A stretch of DNA of 64,000 nt from JAVVEG01 sp032251455 (lineage in GTDB: Bacteria > Pseudomonadota > Gammaproteobacteria > Pseudomonadales > Pseudohongiellaceae), in NCBI GenBank assembly GCA_032251455.1, contig JAVVEG010000015.1, forward strand, positions 21,014 to 85,013, given 5' to 3'. A model generated the notes under the pieces. That model was not told where the DNA came from and ran no database searches. It was given only the letters and a program-made list of their open reading frames with translations. Both the position numbers and the translations under genes were made by a program. Positions 34,127-43,005 of this stretch are shown here, one piece after another; the first letter of the stretch is position 1, and each line of letters opens with the position of its first letter.

Positions 34127-35960
34127 CCCGGAGCTTGACAGCGCAGTCGGCAACAGCGCGACCCGGTCCCGCTTACCCCGTTTATCCAGCCTGGGTATTC
34201 GCGCCAGTTTCCTGTTCGGTTTTGGTGTCATGACGCTGATCATGCTGTTGGTTGCTGCAACTGCCCTGTTTATCACTACCCGTGTCAGCCAGTCGATCAA
34301 CGAAATTTTTGTCCAGCGCCTGCCCGTTACGGTGGAGCTGCTGCGGGCGGCTCGCGCAGTAGATACCCTGGCCGCCACCGGCGCTGTGCTGATTACCGTC
34401 AACAGGGCGGCAGACCGGAGCAACGTTTTTGCACGGGTCGAAAATGCCCAGACCGCCCTCGACCAGGCCTTGACCGCACTCTCACAGGCAGACTCATCTG
34501 CCCGTCCTGGAGAAATTTATACCCTGAGCCTGGAGTTGGCTGAAAATTTTCGGCGCATGCGCCAACTGGTCAATCAACGCATCAGCCTGATTCAGGCGCA
34601 AGAGCAGATGCACACCCAGTTGGCAGCAAACCTGCAGGAGTTCCAGCAACACCTGACTTACCGGATACGCATTCTGCAGGGCGATAGCGATATGATGACC
34701 ATGTTGCTGTCGCAGCCATCACCCCCACTGGAGCGGATTGCCGACATGGCAAAGGCAACCGCTCCCTTGATCCCTCTGGCCCGCTATCTGGCTGAAATCG
34801 AAGCCATTGGCGGTCAAATCCTGAGCACCGCACAGGCTCCTGACCTTAGCGCCCTGGAGCTGTCCCGCCAGATTCTGGAAACCTCCCTGCTCAATGCCAG
34901 CAGGACAGCCGACAAATTACCCAGTGATATGACGCAGCTCATGCTCGCTCCGTTTGCCCGGCTGCACGAAATAGCCCTGGGTTCTGAAGGCCTGGTTGCT
35001 CTGAAGGAAAATGAACTGCGCCTGCTGGATCAAGGGCTGGCACTGAATGCAGAAAGTCAGCTGATCACTGCCCGTGTTGATACCGTGACTTCCAATCTGG
35101 TCAACGACAATCTCAACGACATCACTCAGGCCGGGAATGAGACCACTGTGGCGGGGCGAATCTACAGGTGGTTGTTGTTCCTCGTTACCGGCCTGGCCCT
35201 GCTGGGCATGGCGGCTTTCATGTATCTGCATGTGAGGCGCCACCTGATAGCCCGCCTGGGCCTGCTGAGCCAAAGCATGCAGGAGATTGCAGCCGGCAGG
35301 CTTGATGCGGCCCTGCCCAGGGCCGGCCCTGATGAACTGGGGCGCCTGGGTGCTGCTGTCCACCAGTTTCGCAATATTGCCCGGGAACTGGTTGAGCTGA
35401 ACGTCAAGCTGTCTGCACTGTCAACCGAAGATTTTCTGACCGGTCTGGCCAATCGTCGCCGTTTTGACGAAGCCCTGACCGACGAATGGGCACGCGCCAA
35501 ACGCAATGGACAACCTCTTGCCATGATCATGCTTGATGTCGATCATTTCAAACAGTTCAACGATCACTATGGTCACCAGGCCGGAGATGAGTGTCTGCGT
35601 CAGATAGGTAATGTGCTCAAATCCCAGGTGCTCCGTGCCGGAGACCTGGCCGCCCGTTATGGGGGAGAAGAATTTGGAATTGTTTTCAGCGCTGACAGTC
35701 TCGACGCAGCCGTGCTTGTCGGTGAAAAAATACGGACTGCCATCGCCGCTCTCGACATCAAACAGGCAGTCCCGCCCGGTGGCCCCGGTGGCGTAGTTAC
35801 GGCCAGTCTGGGCGTGGCCCTCCTCTTCCCTGACCGGAACTCCTGCCCGGACGAATTGGTCCGGGCAGCCGATAAAGCACTTTACCAGGCCAAATCGGCA
35901 GGCAGAAACCGCATTGTCTCGGTGCAGGTACCCTCTTCCCCTGCCGTCGGGACCGATTGA
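34110..35960 (+). CDS. Transmembrane sensor diguanylate cyclase (HAMP-GGDEF)
   Basis: This 616-residue protein from a GTG start has a membrane helix at about 32-54 and a large helical periplasmic domain (about 55-345) with heptad-like character. A second helix lies at about 350-372, followed by a HAMP-like linker and a GGDEF domain from about 430. The active site GGEEF (about 517-521) is preceded by RAGD five residues upstream, an intact RxxD inhibitory site. It should synthesise c-di-GMP. Co-translation with a periplasmic binding protein suggests that the bound ligand is read by the periplasmic domain. The TorT/TorS and LuxP/LuxQ pairs are analogous in logic. Confidence 0.92.
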   Translation: MSHLTDPELDSAVGNSATRSRLPRLSSLGIRASFLFGFGVMTLIMLLVAATALFITTRVSQSINEIFVQRLPVTVELLRAARAVDTLAATGAVLITVNRAADRSNVFARVENAQTALDQALTALSQADSSARPGEIYTLSLELAENFRRMRQLVNQRISLIQAQEQMHTQLAANLQEFQQHLTYRIRILQGDSDMMTMLLSQPSPPLERIADMAKATAPLIPLARYLAEIEAIGGQILSTAQAPDLSALELSRQILETSLLNASRTADKLPSDMTQLMLAPFARLHEIALGSEGLVALKENELRLLDQGLALNAESQLITARVDTVTSNLVNDNLNDITQAGNETTVAGRIYRWLLFLVTGLALLGMAAFMYLHVRRHLIARLGLLSQSMQEIAAGRLDAALPRAGPDELGRLGAAVHQFRNIARELVELNVKLSALSTEDFLTGLANRRRFDEALTDEWARAKRNGQPLAMIMLDVDHFKQFNDHYGHQAGDECLRQIGNVLKSQVLRAGDLAARYGGEEFGIVFSADSLDAAVLVGEKIRTAIAALDIKQAVPPGGPGGVVTASLGVALLFPDRNSCPDELVRAADKALYQAKSAGRNRIVSVQVPSSPAVGTD

Positions 35961-37439
35961 TCAGCGTGCCACGGCCAGGCGCTCCACAATCTCGTAATGG
36001 GCGCGCACGAACCGATACAGTTCACTCTCGATGATACGCTCCTGATCGCTGTGGGCGCCAAAACCCAGCGGACCATCCTCGGCATCGATGCCTGGCCCAA
36101 CCCCGTAACATTGCACGCCTCTGGCTCGCAGATACGCCATGTCAGTGGCACCGGTACTCATGGTCGGGATTACGGTCGCTGCGTACCGTTCCTGCATAAC
36201 CGCCTCGATTGCTTCAAAAGCTTCCGTATTCAGCCGGGTAGTGGCGCCGGGGCGCAGATTTCGCGGTGCCCATTGCACATCGATAGCAGGGTTGTCGATG
36301 ACAGCACGCAGCATGCCGATGAACTGGTCCGGGTCTTCATCGGGCAAAAGGCGGACATCCAGTGTGGCCGTGGCTTCTGACGGAATCACATTGACCCGGT
36401 AACCCCCATCGACGATGGTGGGGGAGATCGTGGTAAACAACACCGCAGCGTTGCGTGGTTCATTGCTTTTCAGCCAGGCAATTGCTGCTGCTCCCTCGGC
36501 CGAGGAGGGATTGAGCACGGCCCGGTAGCGAGCGGCCGCCTCGGGTGAAGAGATTGTTGCCAGACGGGAAAAATAGGTTGAAGTGGCATCGCTCAACCTG
36601 ACCGGTGGCTGCCAGTCTGCTGCGGCAGCAATAGCCTTGGACAAATGGACCACCGCATTGCTTTCCAGGGGAATCGAGCCATGGCCGGCAATGCCGTTAC
36701 TGCGCAAGGCAATGGCCCGTGGCAGTTTTTCAACGGTCTGCACACCGGCATAGCGCACCTGGCCATCCTGTCGCACCACACCGCCCCCTTCGGCCAGACA
36801 ATGTTCGGCATCGATGGCAGCAAAGTGCTGGTTCACCATGAATTCGATGCCGACCCGGGTCGCCCCTTCCTCACCGGATTCGGCAAAGAAGATCACATCC
36901 CGGTCCAGCTCCACATTCTGGCGTTTCAACAAGAGTATCGTCATCAGCGCTGCGGCCAGATTATCCTTGTCATCCACAGTGCCACGCCCGTAAATCCAGC
37001 CAGCATCGCGCTGTGCACTGAAAGGGGGAAAGACCCATTTATCCGGATCGACATTGACCGTATCGGTGTGCGCCATCATCAGCAGCGGACGCTTGCTGCC
37101 ATTGCCGCGCAAACGCGCAACCACATTGGGGCGGTCCGCTTCAAGTGCATACAGTTGCACCTCAATGCCTTCATTCTGCAGCACAGAAACCAGATATTCA
37201 GCCAGCTCACGTTCACGACCGGGTGGATCGGTGGTATCCATCCGCACCATGCTCTGAAAATGCTGCAGGGTTTCGGTATCGATCCGGGACCAGTCCAGAC
37301 TCTGGCTTTGGGCCTGGGTTTGGGCCTGGGCAAAAGTCTGAGCCTGGCTGAAGAAAGCAAGGCCAGCCAGCAGTGCTGCAAGCAGCGACAACCGGGGCAG
37401 CAATAAACGAGGCAACAATAAACGAGTAAGTACGCTCAC
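35961..37439 (-). CDS. Exported M20-family metallopeptidase
   Basis: This 492-residue di-zinc hydrolase has the M20 signatures MMAHTDTVNV, GRGTVDDKDNLA (bridging Asp) and FFAESGEEGA (catalytic Glu followed by a ligand Glu), plus a C-terminal GVGPGIDAEDGPLGFGAHSDQER with the last His ligand. A signal peptide is followed by QAQTQAQSQS, so it acts in the periplasm or outside. M20 enzymes cleave dipeptides or amide-linked amino acids, and the substrate is unknown. I chose the GTG at 37439 because AAGGAG lies seven bases upstream. The frame open to 37523 lacks one. The N-terminus contains the 15-base duplicated segment RLLLPRLLLP. Confidence 0.9.
   Translation of the reverse strand: MSVLTRLLLPRLLLPRLSLLAALLAGLAFFSQAQTFAQAQTQAQSQSLDWSRIDTETLQHFQSMVRMDTTDPPGRERELAEYLVSVLQNEGIEVQLYALEADRPNVVARLRGNGSKRPLLMMAHTDTVNVDPDKWVFPPFSAQRDAGWIYGRGTVDDKDNLAAALMTILLLKRQNVELDRDVIFFAESGEEGATRVGIEFMVNQHFAAIDAEHCLAEGGGVVRQDGQVRYAGVQTVEKLPRAIALRSNGIAGHGSIPLESNAVVHLSKAIAAAADWQPPVRLSDATSTYFSRLATISSPEAAARYRAVLNPSSAEGAAAIAWLKSNEPRNAAVLFTTISPTIVDGGYRVNVIPSEATATLDVRLLPDEDPDQFIGMLRAVIDNPAIDVQWAPRNLRPGATTRLNTEAFEAIEAVMQERYAATVIPTMSTGATDMAYLRARGVQCYGVGPGIDAEDGPLGFGAHSDQERIIESELYRFVRAHYEIVERLAVAR
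37301..37350 (-). repeat. Hexamer repeat encoding Gln-Thr/Gln-Ala in the M20 peptidase
   Basis: On the minus strand, degenerate CAGGCC/CAGACT units encode AQAQTQAQSQS just after the signal peptide, as in the binding protein (33032) and NfeD (58854). Confidence 0.65.
37396..37425. repeat. 15-base tandem duplication at the 5' end of the M20 peptidase gene
   Basis: Two copies (37396-37410 and 37411-37425) differ at one base and encode the duplicated pentapeptide RLLLP in the signal peptide region. Confidence 0.8.
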
Positions 37440-37540
37440 GAAAAGTCTCCTTTGCAAAGCAGTTGCGCCGCCGGGGCAGAAAGCAGCTTGATCAGCACTT
37501 CGATGAGCAAGCGTACACCGCATGCCGGGGGCTGTCTATT

Positions 37541-37583
37541 GCAAAAACCAGGCAAAAACCAGACAGAAACCAGGCAAAACGAG
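37541..37583. repeat. 11-base tandem repeat, nearly four copies, downstream of the NDH-2-like gene
   Basis: The units GCAAAAACCAG, GCAAAAACCAG, ACAGAAACCAG and GCAAAACGAG run from 37541 to 37583, ending five bases before the stop codon of the flavoprotein gene. Confidence 0.85.
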
Positions 37584-37587
37584 CCGA

Positions 37588-39231
37588 TCAGGACCGGCGC
37601 AACGAAGGTGCGTAATGCGCTTCCGGCAAGCTGTTGAAATACGACTCCAGCATCGGCAGTGATTGCCGCAAGCTGATGAAATCACGGCCGTTGAGGACAA
37701 GAACACGGGAGTCTTCAACTGCCAGCAGCCTGCCCGGCATGTATTGATCCGTGTGAATCAGGCGCTCTCCCCAATGATCACCCGCCCGGTATAGCCGGAC
37801 AAAATCCTCGCCACCCTCCGGCCCGGCGGCAACCCGCAATTCCAGGGCGCCTTCCATGACCACATAGAATCCATCGGCAATTTGTCCCGGATCGAACAGC
37901 ACATCACCCGCGGCTACGCGAATATGCCGGGTACCACTGTCTACATCCGTTTTGATCTGTACCGTATTGCGGGGCAGGAAATAATCAAAAAACCAGTTCA
38001 AGGCAATCCGCAAACGGGTGGCAAAGCCGGGCAACATGGCTATATAAAACCCGCGCCAGAGTACCCACGCCGGCAGCCCGGCAATTCTTATCCCCATGAC
38101 GTCGGCCACACCCCGGTAATTACCCAGGGAGGCCAGTGCGCCTTTAGGCTGGTAGGAGAAATCCCTGACAGGCTTACCAGTGATGCTTAAAATCAGGTTC
38201 TGAGCCAGACATCGGGCCTGACGCACCGCAAACTGGGCGGTGGGAGGGGCATATTGCTGAGCCTGTGCATCTGCATTCGAGTCACCGTTCTGGCGGGTTG
38301 CCGGCAGAGGCACCAGTGCAACATCACCTGCCGCCCAGACATCCTCATGCCCTGATAACTGCAAACCGGGATTGACTTCCAGCTTGCCACGCACCAGCGG
38401 AATACCCAGGCTGCGCGCCAGATTTCCCGCCTCATTACCGATGGTGGAAATCACCGTGGCCGTTTCCAGCCTGCTGTCATCGTCCAGCAGCACCGAGCCA
38501 CTGAACACCGACGCAATCCCTTTCTTCAGCAACACCTCAATGCCATTTTTCTGCAAGGCTCGCAAGGCGTAATGCCCCAGTTTTTCCGGTAATTCAGGCA
38601 GGATGCGATCGCCGCGCTGCACCAGAATGGCCTTGATTTCCTCAACCGCCACATTGGGATAGAAACGACTCATGCGGCGAATCATCTCCATCATTTCACC
38701 AATGGTCTCGACGCCTGAAAAACCACCCCCAGCGACCACGAAGGTCAGCAGTCTCTGTTTCAGTTTCTTGTTGGTGGTGACATCGGCATGTTCCAGACAC
38801 TGAATGACATGATTGCGCAAATGGTGGGCATCGGCCAGATCACGCAGGGTAAGACCATGCTCCCGCATCCCCGGAATCAGACTCAGATTGGTACGCTGCC
38901 CTGACGTAATCACCAGATGATCATAGGCGATATCAATCGGCACCCGCTTGCTGCCCTGCACCACCCTGACTTTTCGGTTCACCCGGTCAACCGACTTGAC
39001 CTCTGCCATCCGCACCTTGACACCCGGCAGCATGACCCGCAAGGGCGTGACGGCATCCGGGGCACTGATGGTGCCGGAGGCGACTTCCGGCAACAGGGGC
39101 TGAAACACAAAGTAATTGGTGGCGTTGATCAACTCGATATCGAGTTGATGGCGACGACGAAAAGGCAACAGATGGCGTGCAGTAAAAGCCCCGGCGAAAC
39201 CTCCGCCGAGAATAAGAATTCGAACTGACAC
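37588..39231 (-). CDS. NDH-2-like FAD/NAD(P)H oxidoreductase fused to a cyclic-nucleotide-binding domain
   Basis: This 547-residue protein begins with a type II NADH dehydrogenase-like flavoprotein: FAD loop ILILGGGFAGAF (residues 5-16), a second Rossmann motif at about 165 (VVAGGGFSGVE) and AAGDVALVPLP near 305. After about residue 415 comes a CRP-type cyclic nucleotide-binding fold (GDVLFDPGQIADGFYVVMEG, then AGDHWGERLI). The fusion suggests that electron transfer to quinone, or to a neighbouring reductase, is gated by cAMP, cGMP or a similar ligand. The phosphate-binding cassette is not canonical, so ligand binding is unproven. The GTG start has AGGAG eight bases upstream. Confidence 0.88.
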   Translation of the reverse strand: MSVRILILGGGFAGAFTARHLLPFRRRHQLDIELINATNYFVFQPLLPEVASGTISAPDAVTPLRVMLPGVKVRMAEVKSVDRVNRKVRVVQGSKRVPIDIAYDHLVITSGQRTNLSLIPGMREHGLTLRDLADAHHLRNHVIQCLEHADVTTNKKLKQRLLTFVVAGGGFSGVETIGEMMEMIRRMSRFYPNVAVEEIKAILVQRGDRILPELPEKLGHYALRALQKNGIEVLLKKGIASVFSGSVLLDDDSRLETATVISTIGNEAGNLARSLGIPLVRGKLEVNPGLQLSGHEDVWAAGDVALVPLPATRQNGDSNADAQAQQYAPPTAQFAVRQARCLAQNLILSITGKPVRDFSYQPKGALASLGNYRGVADVMGIRIAGLPAWVLWRGFYIAMLPGFATRLRIALNWFFDYFLPRNTVQIKTDVDSGTRHIRVAAGDVLFDPGQIADGFYVVMEGALELRVAAGPEGGEDFVRLYRAGDHWGERLIHTDQYMPGRLLAVEDSRVLVLNGRDFISLRQSLPMLESYFNSLPEAHYAPSLRRS

Positions 39232-39243
39232 GCTGTGACTCCT

Positions 39244-39294
39244 GATTCAATGCAATAGGTGATTCAATGCAGTAGGCGATTCAATGCAGCAAGC
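39244..39294. repeat. 17-base tandem repeat, three copies, at the 3' end of the PepSY gene
   Basis: The units begin GATTCAATGCA at 39244, 39261 and 39278, each exactly 17 bases with few changes. The last overlaps the stop codon of the PepSY gene, and the first lies just upstream of the flavoprotein ribosome-binding site. Confidence 0.9.
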
Positions 39295-40738
39295 GCCGCC
39301 ATCCTAACATGATCGAGCTTATCGAAAACACCAGACCGCTCAGGCAAAGAATAAGTAACAGGATATCCCACAATGGCCGGTTTTCCCGCAGCAAGGGAAA
39401 ATCAAAGCTGTGCAGGCCGTTATATAGCCACCGTGCCAGGCGGCTGTTGCGGGTATGGCGCAGGATGACCTCCCCGGTGGCCAGATCAATGTAATACCCG
39501 CTTTCATCCGGGTCATCGAATTGCACCTGCAGGGCTGGCAGGGGGCGGTGGCGTCCATGCATGCTGTAATAGTACGCGTCATGCTGACGCAGCACCCGGC
39601 TGTCCTGCACCCTGGCCTGTGGCAGCAACTCAGGCACGGCCTGCTCAATCAGGCCGTGCAGGGCGGAAGGTTCAGCCGGTTCCGGTTGGCCTGCGTGGCT
39701 GACCAGGTGTCGTTCCGGTGCCAGCGTGAATAGAATATACGGCTCTCCATCAAGCTGCCGCCAACGCACTTCGCGCACGCCTGCCGGTAACTGTTTTGGC
39801 AGTTCGGGCAGGAGCTTCCCGTCAGCCCCCAGTTGTCCTGCCGTGTAACGCTGCAACTGATTCGAGAGCGGTTCCCCCGAGCTGAACAAGCCCCAGGGCT
39901 GCATGGACAGAAAGCCGCTGAACAGAAAGGTGAGCAGGAAGACCAGGCAGCCCAGACCCAGCAAATGATGCCATTTGCCAACGCCCCGGTAGGGACTGAT
40001 GCTGCTGTGCGTGTCAGGGCGACGAATACGCAGGCGCGTGAAACCAATAATGGCACCGCTCAACACCGTGACCATGCCGATCAATGACAGCCAGATCACC
40101 ACCTGTGCCCAGATATCGGCATGGCGGCGCAGGGCCAGGGGGTATATCCAGTGGATGGTCGAGCCGACCCAGTTCCAGAGACGTTCCTGCCGCCGCGTAT
40201 CACGCACTATCTGGCCACTGACCGCCGATACATACACCACCGTACCCTGACCATCTGCGATGCTGATCTTGTGCAAGGGCCGCAATGTGGCCGGAGCCGC
40301 CGATACTGTCCACTGATCAATATCCACCAGCCCTTCATGTGCCAGCGCGAACCCTGCGGCCCCGAAGCCGGAATGCCGGACTACTTCAAGCGCCTGTTCC
40401 GCATCCACACCACGTAAAGGCTGGCCAGTATCTGCAAAAATAGTGCTCATGGCCCCATTGTGATAGCGCAGTTGCCATAAAGGCCGGCCCATCAGCGAAC
40501 TCAGACGCAGATCGGACACCACCGGCTCCGCACCCTGGTAACGCATGGCCTGGTTGACCGTCATCCGGATCGCTGCGCTATCCAGTGGCAACAGATTCTG
40601 CACCCGCTCCGTTTCCGTCAGCTGCGGGTAATCCACATACATCATGACAATCCCGGAGGCAAACCAGAGCGCAATCAGCAGGCACATGCCTATCCCCAGC
40701 CAGCGATGCAGAAAATACAGCCAGGGCTTCAGACGCAT
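39281..40738 (-). CDS. PepSY-associated transmembrane protein (candidate ferric-siderophore reductase)
   Basis: This 485-residue inner-membrane protein has the four-helix PepSY_TM architecture: helices near residues 10-32, about 185-240 (two in a cluster), 265-290 and 455-480, with a large periplasmic part between. LHRWLGIGMCLLIALWFASGI and GVGKWHHLLGLGCLVFLL carry His residues that could hold haem. Members encoded next to siderophore receptors (such as PiuB/FoxB types) are linked to reductive iron release from siderophores. Here the siderophore-type receptor is the upstream gene on the same strand and an NDH-2-like flavoprotein is downstream, which supports that role by context. Confidence 0.88.
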   Translation of the reverse strand: MRLKPWLYFLHRWLGIGMCLLIALWFASGIVMMYVDYPQLTETERVQNLLPLDSAAIRMTVNQAMRYQGAEPVVSDLRLSSLMGRPLWQLRYHNGAMSTIFADTGQPLRGVDAEQALEVVRHSGFGAAGFALAHEGLVDIDQWTVSAAPATLRPLHKISIADGQGTVVYVSAVSGQIVRDTRRQERLWNWVGSTIHWIYPLALRRHADIWAQVVIWLSLIGMVTVLSGAIIGFTRLRIRRPDTHSSISPYRGVGKWHHLLGLGCLVFLLTFLFSGFLSMQPWGLFSSGEPLSNQLQRYTAGQLGADGKLLPELPKQLPAGVREVRWRQLDGEPYILFTLAPERHLVSHAGQPEPAEPSALHGLIEQAVPELLPQARVQDSRVLRQHDAYYYSMHGRHRPLPALQVQFDDPDESGYYIDLATGEVILRHTRNSRLARWLYNGLHSFDFPLLRENRPLWDILLLILCLSGLVFSISSIMLGWRRLLH

Positions 40739-40780
40739 GTTCCTGTTCTCCGCTTGCTGTGGGTTTCAGTCAACACGCAC

Positions 40781-40853
40781 TGACTCATAAATTGACTCGC
40801 AACATTGGCTCATAACCTTGAGCTTATAACCTCGAGCTTATAACCTCGAGCTT
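40781..40853. repeat. Two adjoining short tandem repeats between the PepSY and TonB receptor genes
   Basis: A degenerate 12-13-base repeat (units starting TGACTCA, TGACTCG and TGGCTCA at 40781, 40793 and 40806) merges into an almost perfect 14-base repeat ATAACCTCGAGCTT at 40812-40825, 40826-40839 and 40840-40853. The last copy enters the stop codon of the receptor gene. Confidence 0.88.
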
Positions 40854-43005
40854 ATAAAGAGTACCGCAAACTGATTTCATAAGCCCTGGGGTCACCAAAT
40901 ATCCACTGGTTCGGCGCATACTGCGAAATCACAAAATCACGCTCATCATTCAGGTTGCGGGCGCGCAGGGTGAGCAGCGTATTGGCCGAGAAGCGCCAAC
41001 TGGCACTGGCATCGACCACTGCATAGGAAGGCAGGGTCTGGGTATTCTGATCATCACCCTGGCGGGAACCGACATAACGGACGCCAGCACCCAGCTGCAG
41101 GCGCTCAAACGGAGCCCAGTTCAACCACAGATTGGCCGTTTTCTCGGGCACATTGGCCGGGACATTGCCCCGCAGGGAAACCCCTCCGGAAAAGAAGCTG
41201 TCAAACTGCGCGTCTATGAGCGAGCCGTTGAACTCCAGGCTCAAATTCTGCAAGGGACTGAGCCGCAGCGTCAGTTCCACCCCGTCGGAGCTCTGCTGGC
41301 CAATCTGTTCGGTAATCAATGATCCGGGTGCCCGGGTCAGCAGATCGTCCTTTTCGATATCAAACCAGGCCAGGGTGTATTCGGCATTGCCATTGAACAA
41401 CTGTTGCTTGAGCCCGGCTTCGAATTGTCGCCCTGTGCTCAGGTCAAAACTGCTGTTGGCGGCACTGATGGACACGGGTGAGGTCACCGGGTCGGCTGCG
41501 GTGCTGGTCTGGGCATACAGGCTGAGCCCTGGCACGGGCTGATAGACCACACCGGCCCGCCAGGTAAACTCTTCAAAATCGGCATCAAAGGTCGAGCCCG
41601 CTGGCAGATCAGTCCGATCGAAATCAAACCGGTCATAACGCACACCCAGGACCAGACTCAGACGTTCAGTGATCTGCAATCGGTCATCCACAAACACGGC
41701 CTGTTGGGTGGTTTCCGTGGTGAACGCCGGCTGGATAGGTATCCCGGCCGGAACCTGAGTGGGGTCGAAGCCAAATACCGGCACACTGTCGGCCACATCA
41801 AACCCGCCCGATCTGAAATTATTGCCATTGTCCAGATCAATCAGGTTGAATTCCACCCCCACATTCAGGCGGTTGTCCATGTTGCCCAGGCTGCTGCTGA
41901 ACTGCAGGTCCGTGCGGCTGCCAAACTGTTGCTGGTCATGGGTGATCCCCAGGAAAAAGGCACGGTCCACCAGGCCCGTCTCCGGATTGAAAGTGAACTC
42001 TTCCAGGTTTTTCCATTTCCGGTAGGCATCCAGGTAATAGGTGTCGTTGCGCAACACGACTGCGGGGCTTATCTGCCACTGCGTATGCAAGCGGGTCCAG
42101 ATATCCTCGTAGCGGGCAAAACCATCGCGGAAATTGAAATTCTGCTCCCTCAGGGAATCGCTGGCCCTGCCATTGATCAAGGGGGTGCCGAAATGCGGGG
42201 GCGCATCGATATCCGCATAATCGACGCTCAGGCGCATATTCAATGTTGTAGACGGTTGATAGAGCACAGAGCCGGCAATCACCTTGCGCTCTTCATCGGC
42301 TCGGTCAACATGACCATTGCTGTCGTGCTGGCTGGCGTCCAGGCGCAGGGCCCAGTTTTCGGCCAGTTGCAGGTTCCCGCCAACAGCAATGCGGGAGGTA
42401 TCGAAACTGCCAAACGAGACCAGGCTGTCAAAACTGTTTTCGCCGAGTCGCGGGGTTTTGGGCACATAATTGATGGTCACTCCGGCGGCACCAACCCCAT
42501 TGATCACGGAACCGGCGCCACGCAGCACCTCCACCCGGTCCAGGGTCCAGGTATCTGCCGGAAAGGTTACCGTCCCTGCTGTCACATAAAGCCGGGTGCC
42601 GTCATAGGTATTGATGGTGCTGTTGTGGCCAACGAACCCCCGGGCGGAGACGGAACTGCCGCCATTGCCCGGATTGGCATTGGTGGCCAGACCGGCTGAG
42701 CGCGTCACTGCCTGATTGGGGCCATAATCCCCCTTGACCGCCATGTCCAGCGCACTGATCAGATCCACACTGGCCGGCGTCTCCATGGCATTGAGCCCCA
42801 GCCGGCTGCCCGCCGTATTGATCTGCTGCAGCCGCAGCCTGCCAATCTCCTGACCGGTGACCAGTATTTCTTCGACTATCGGGTCTGACGCCTGGGCAGA
42901 TGCCAGCGTGGCAAAACCCAGGGTCGAAAAACCCAGCAAATACTTCAGTCCACTAAGCTTTGAACCACTATCCTTTAAACCACTAAGCCTTAAACCACTG
43001 TCCAT
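40852..43005 (-). CDS. TonB-dependent siderophore receptor
   Basis: This 717-residue outer-membrane receptor has a signal peptide ending ASAQA, a TonB box EEILVTG (about residues 45-51), a plug domain with DRVEVLRGAGSVINGVGAAG, and a C-terminal beta-barrel ending in the aromatic-terminated strand YEISLRYSL. The plug and the segment KTANLWLNWAPF resemble hydroxamate/FhuE-FoxA-like siderophore receptors. The extreme N-terminus is unusual: residues 3-22 consist of four five-residue repeats (SGLRL, SGLKD, SGSKL, SGLKY) encoded by a 15-base tandem repeat. It heads a same-strand set with the PepSY protein and the flavoprotein. GGAGAG precedes the ATG. Confidence 0.93.
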   Translation of the reverse strand: MDSGLRLSGLKDSGSKLSGLKYLLGFSTLGFATLASAQASDPIVEEILVTGQEIGRLRLQQINTAGSRLGLNAMETPASVDLISALDMAVKGDYGPNQAVTRSAGLATNANPGNGGSSVSARGFVGHNSTINTYDGTRLYVTAGTVTFPADTWTLDRVEVLRGAGSVINGVGAAGVTINYVPKTPRLGENSFDSLVSFGSFDTSRIAVGGNLQLAENWALRLDASQHDSNGHVDRADEERKVIAGSVLYQPSTTLNMRLSVDYADIDAPPHFGTPLINGRASDSLREQNFNFRDGFARYEDIWTRLHTQWQISPAVVLRNDTYYLDAYRKWKNLEEFTFNPETGLVDRAFFLGITHDQQQFGSRTDLQFSSSLGNMDNRLNVGVEFNLIDLDNGNNFRSGGFDVADSVPVFGFDPTQVPAGIPIQPAFTTETTQQAVFVDDRLQITERLSLVLGVRYDRFDFDRTDLPAGSTFDADFEEFTWRAGVVYQPVPGLSLYAQTSTAADPVTSPVSISAANSSFDLSTGRQFEAGLKQQLFNGNAEYTLAWFDIEKDDLLTRAPGSLITEQIGQQSSDGVELTLRLSPLQNLSLEFNGSLIDAQFDSFFSGGVSLRGNVPANVPEKTANLWLNWAPFERLQLGAGVRYVGSRQGDDQNTQTLPSYAVVDASASWRFSANTLLTLRARNLNDERDFVISQYAPNQWIFGDPRAYEISLRYSL
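42950..42994. repeat. 15-base tandem repeat at the 5' end of the siderophore receptor gene
   Basis: Three degenerate copies begin CCACTA at 42950, 42965 and 42980, with a partial fourth at 42995. They encode a five-residue repeat upstream of the signal-peptide core. Confidence 0.85.

Noticed and set aside
33080..34423. A 447-codon minus-strand frame across the binding protein and cyclase genes
   Set aside because: It is antisense to two clear genes and has no domain features.
37541..40853. CRISPR-like repeats
   Set aside because: The repeats are contiguous tandem units of 11-17 bases with no spacers and differ between junctions.
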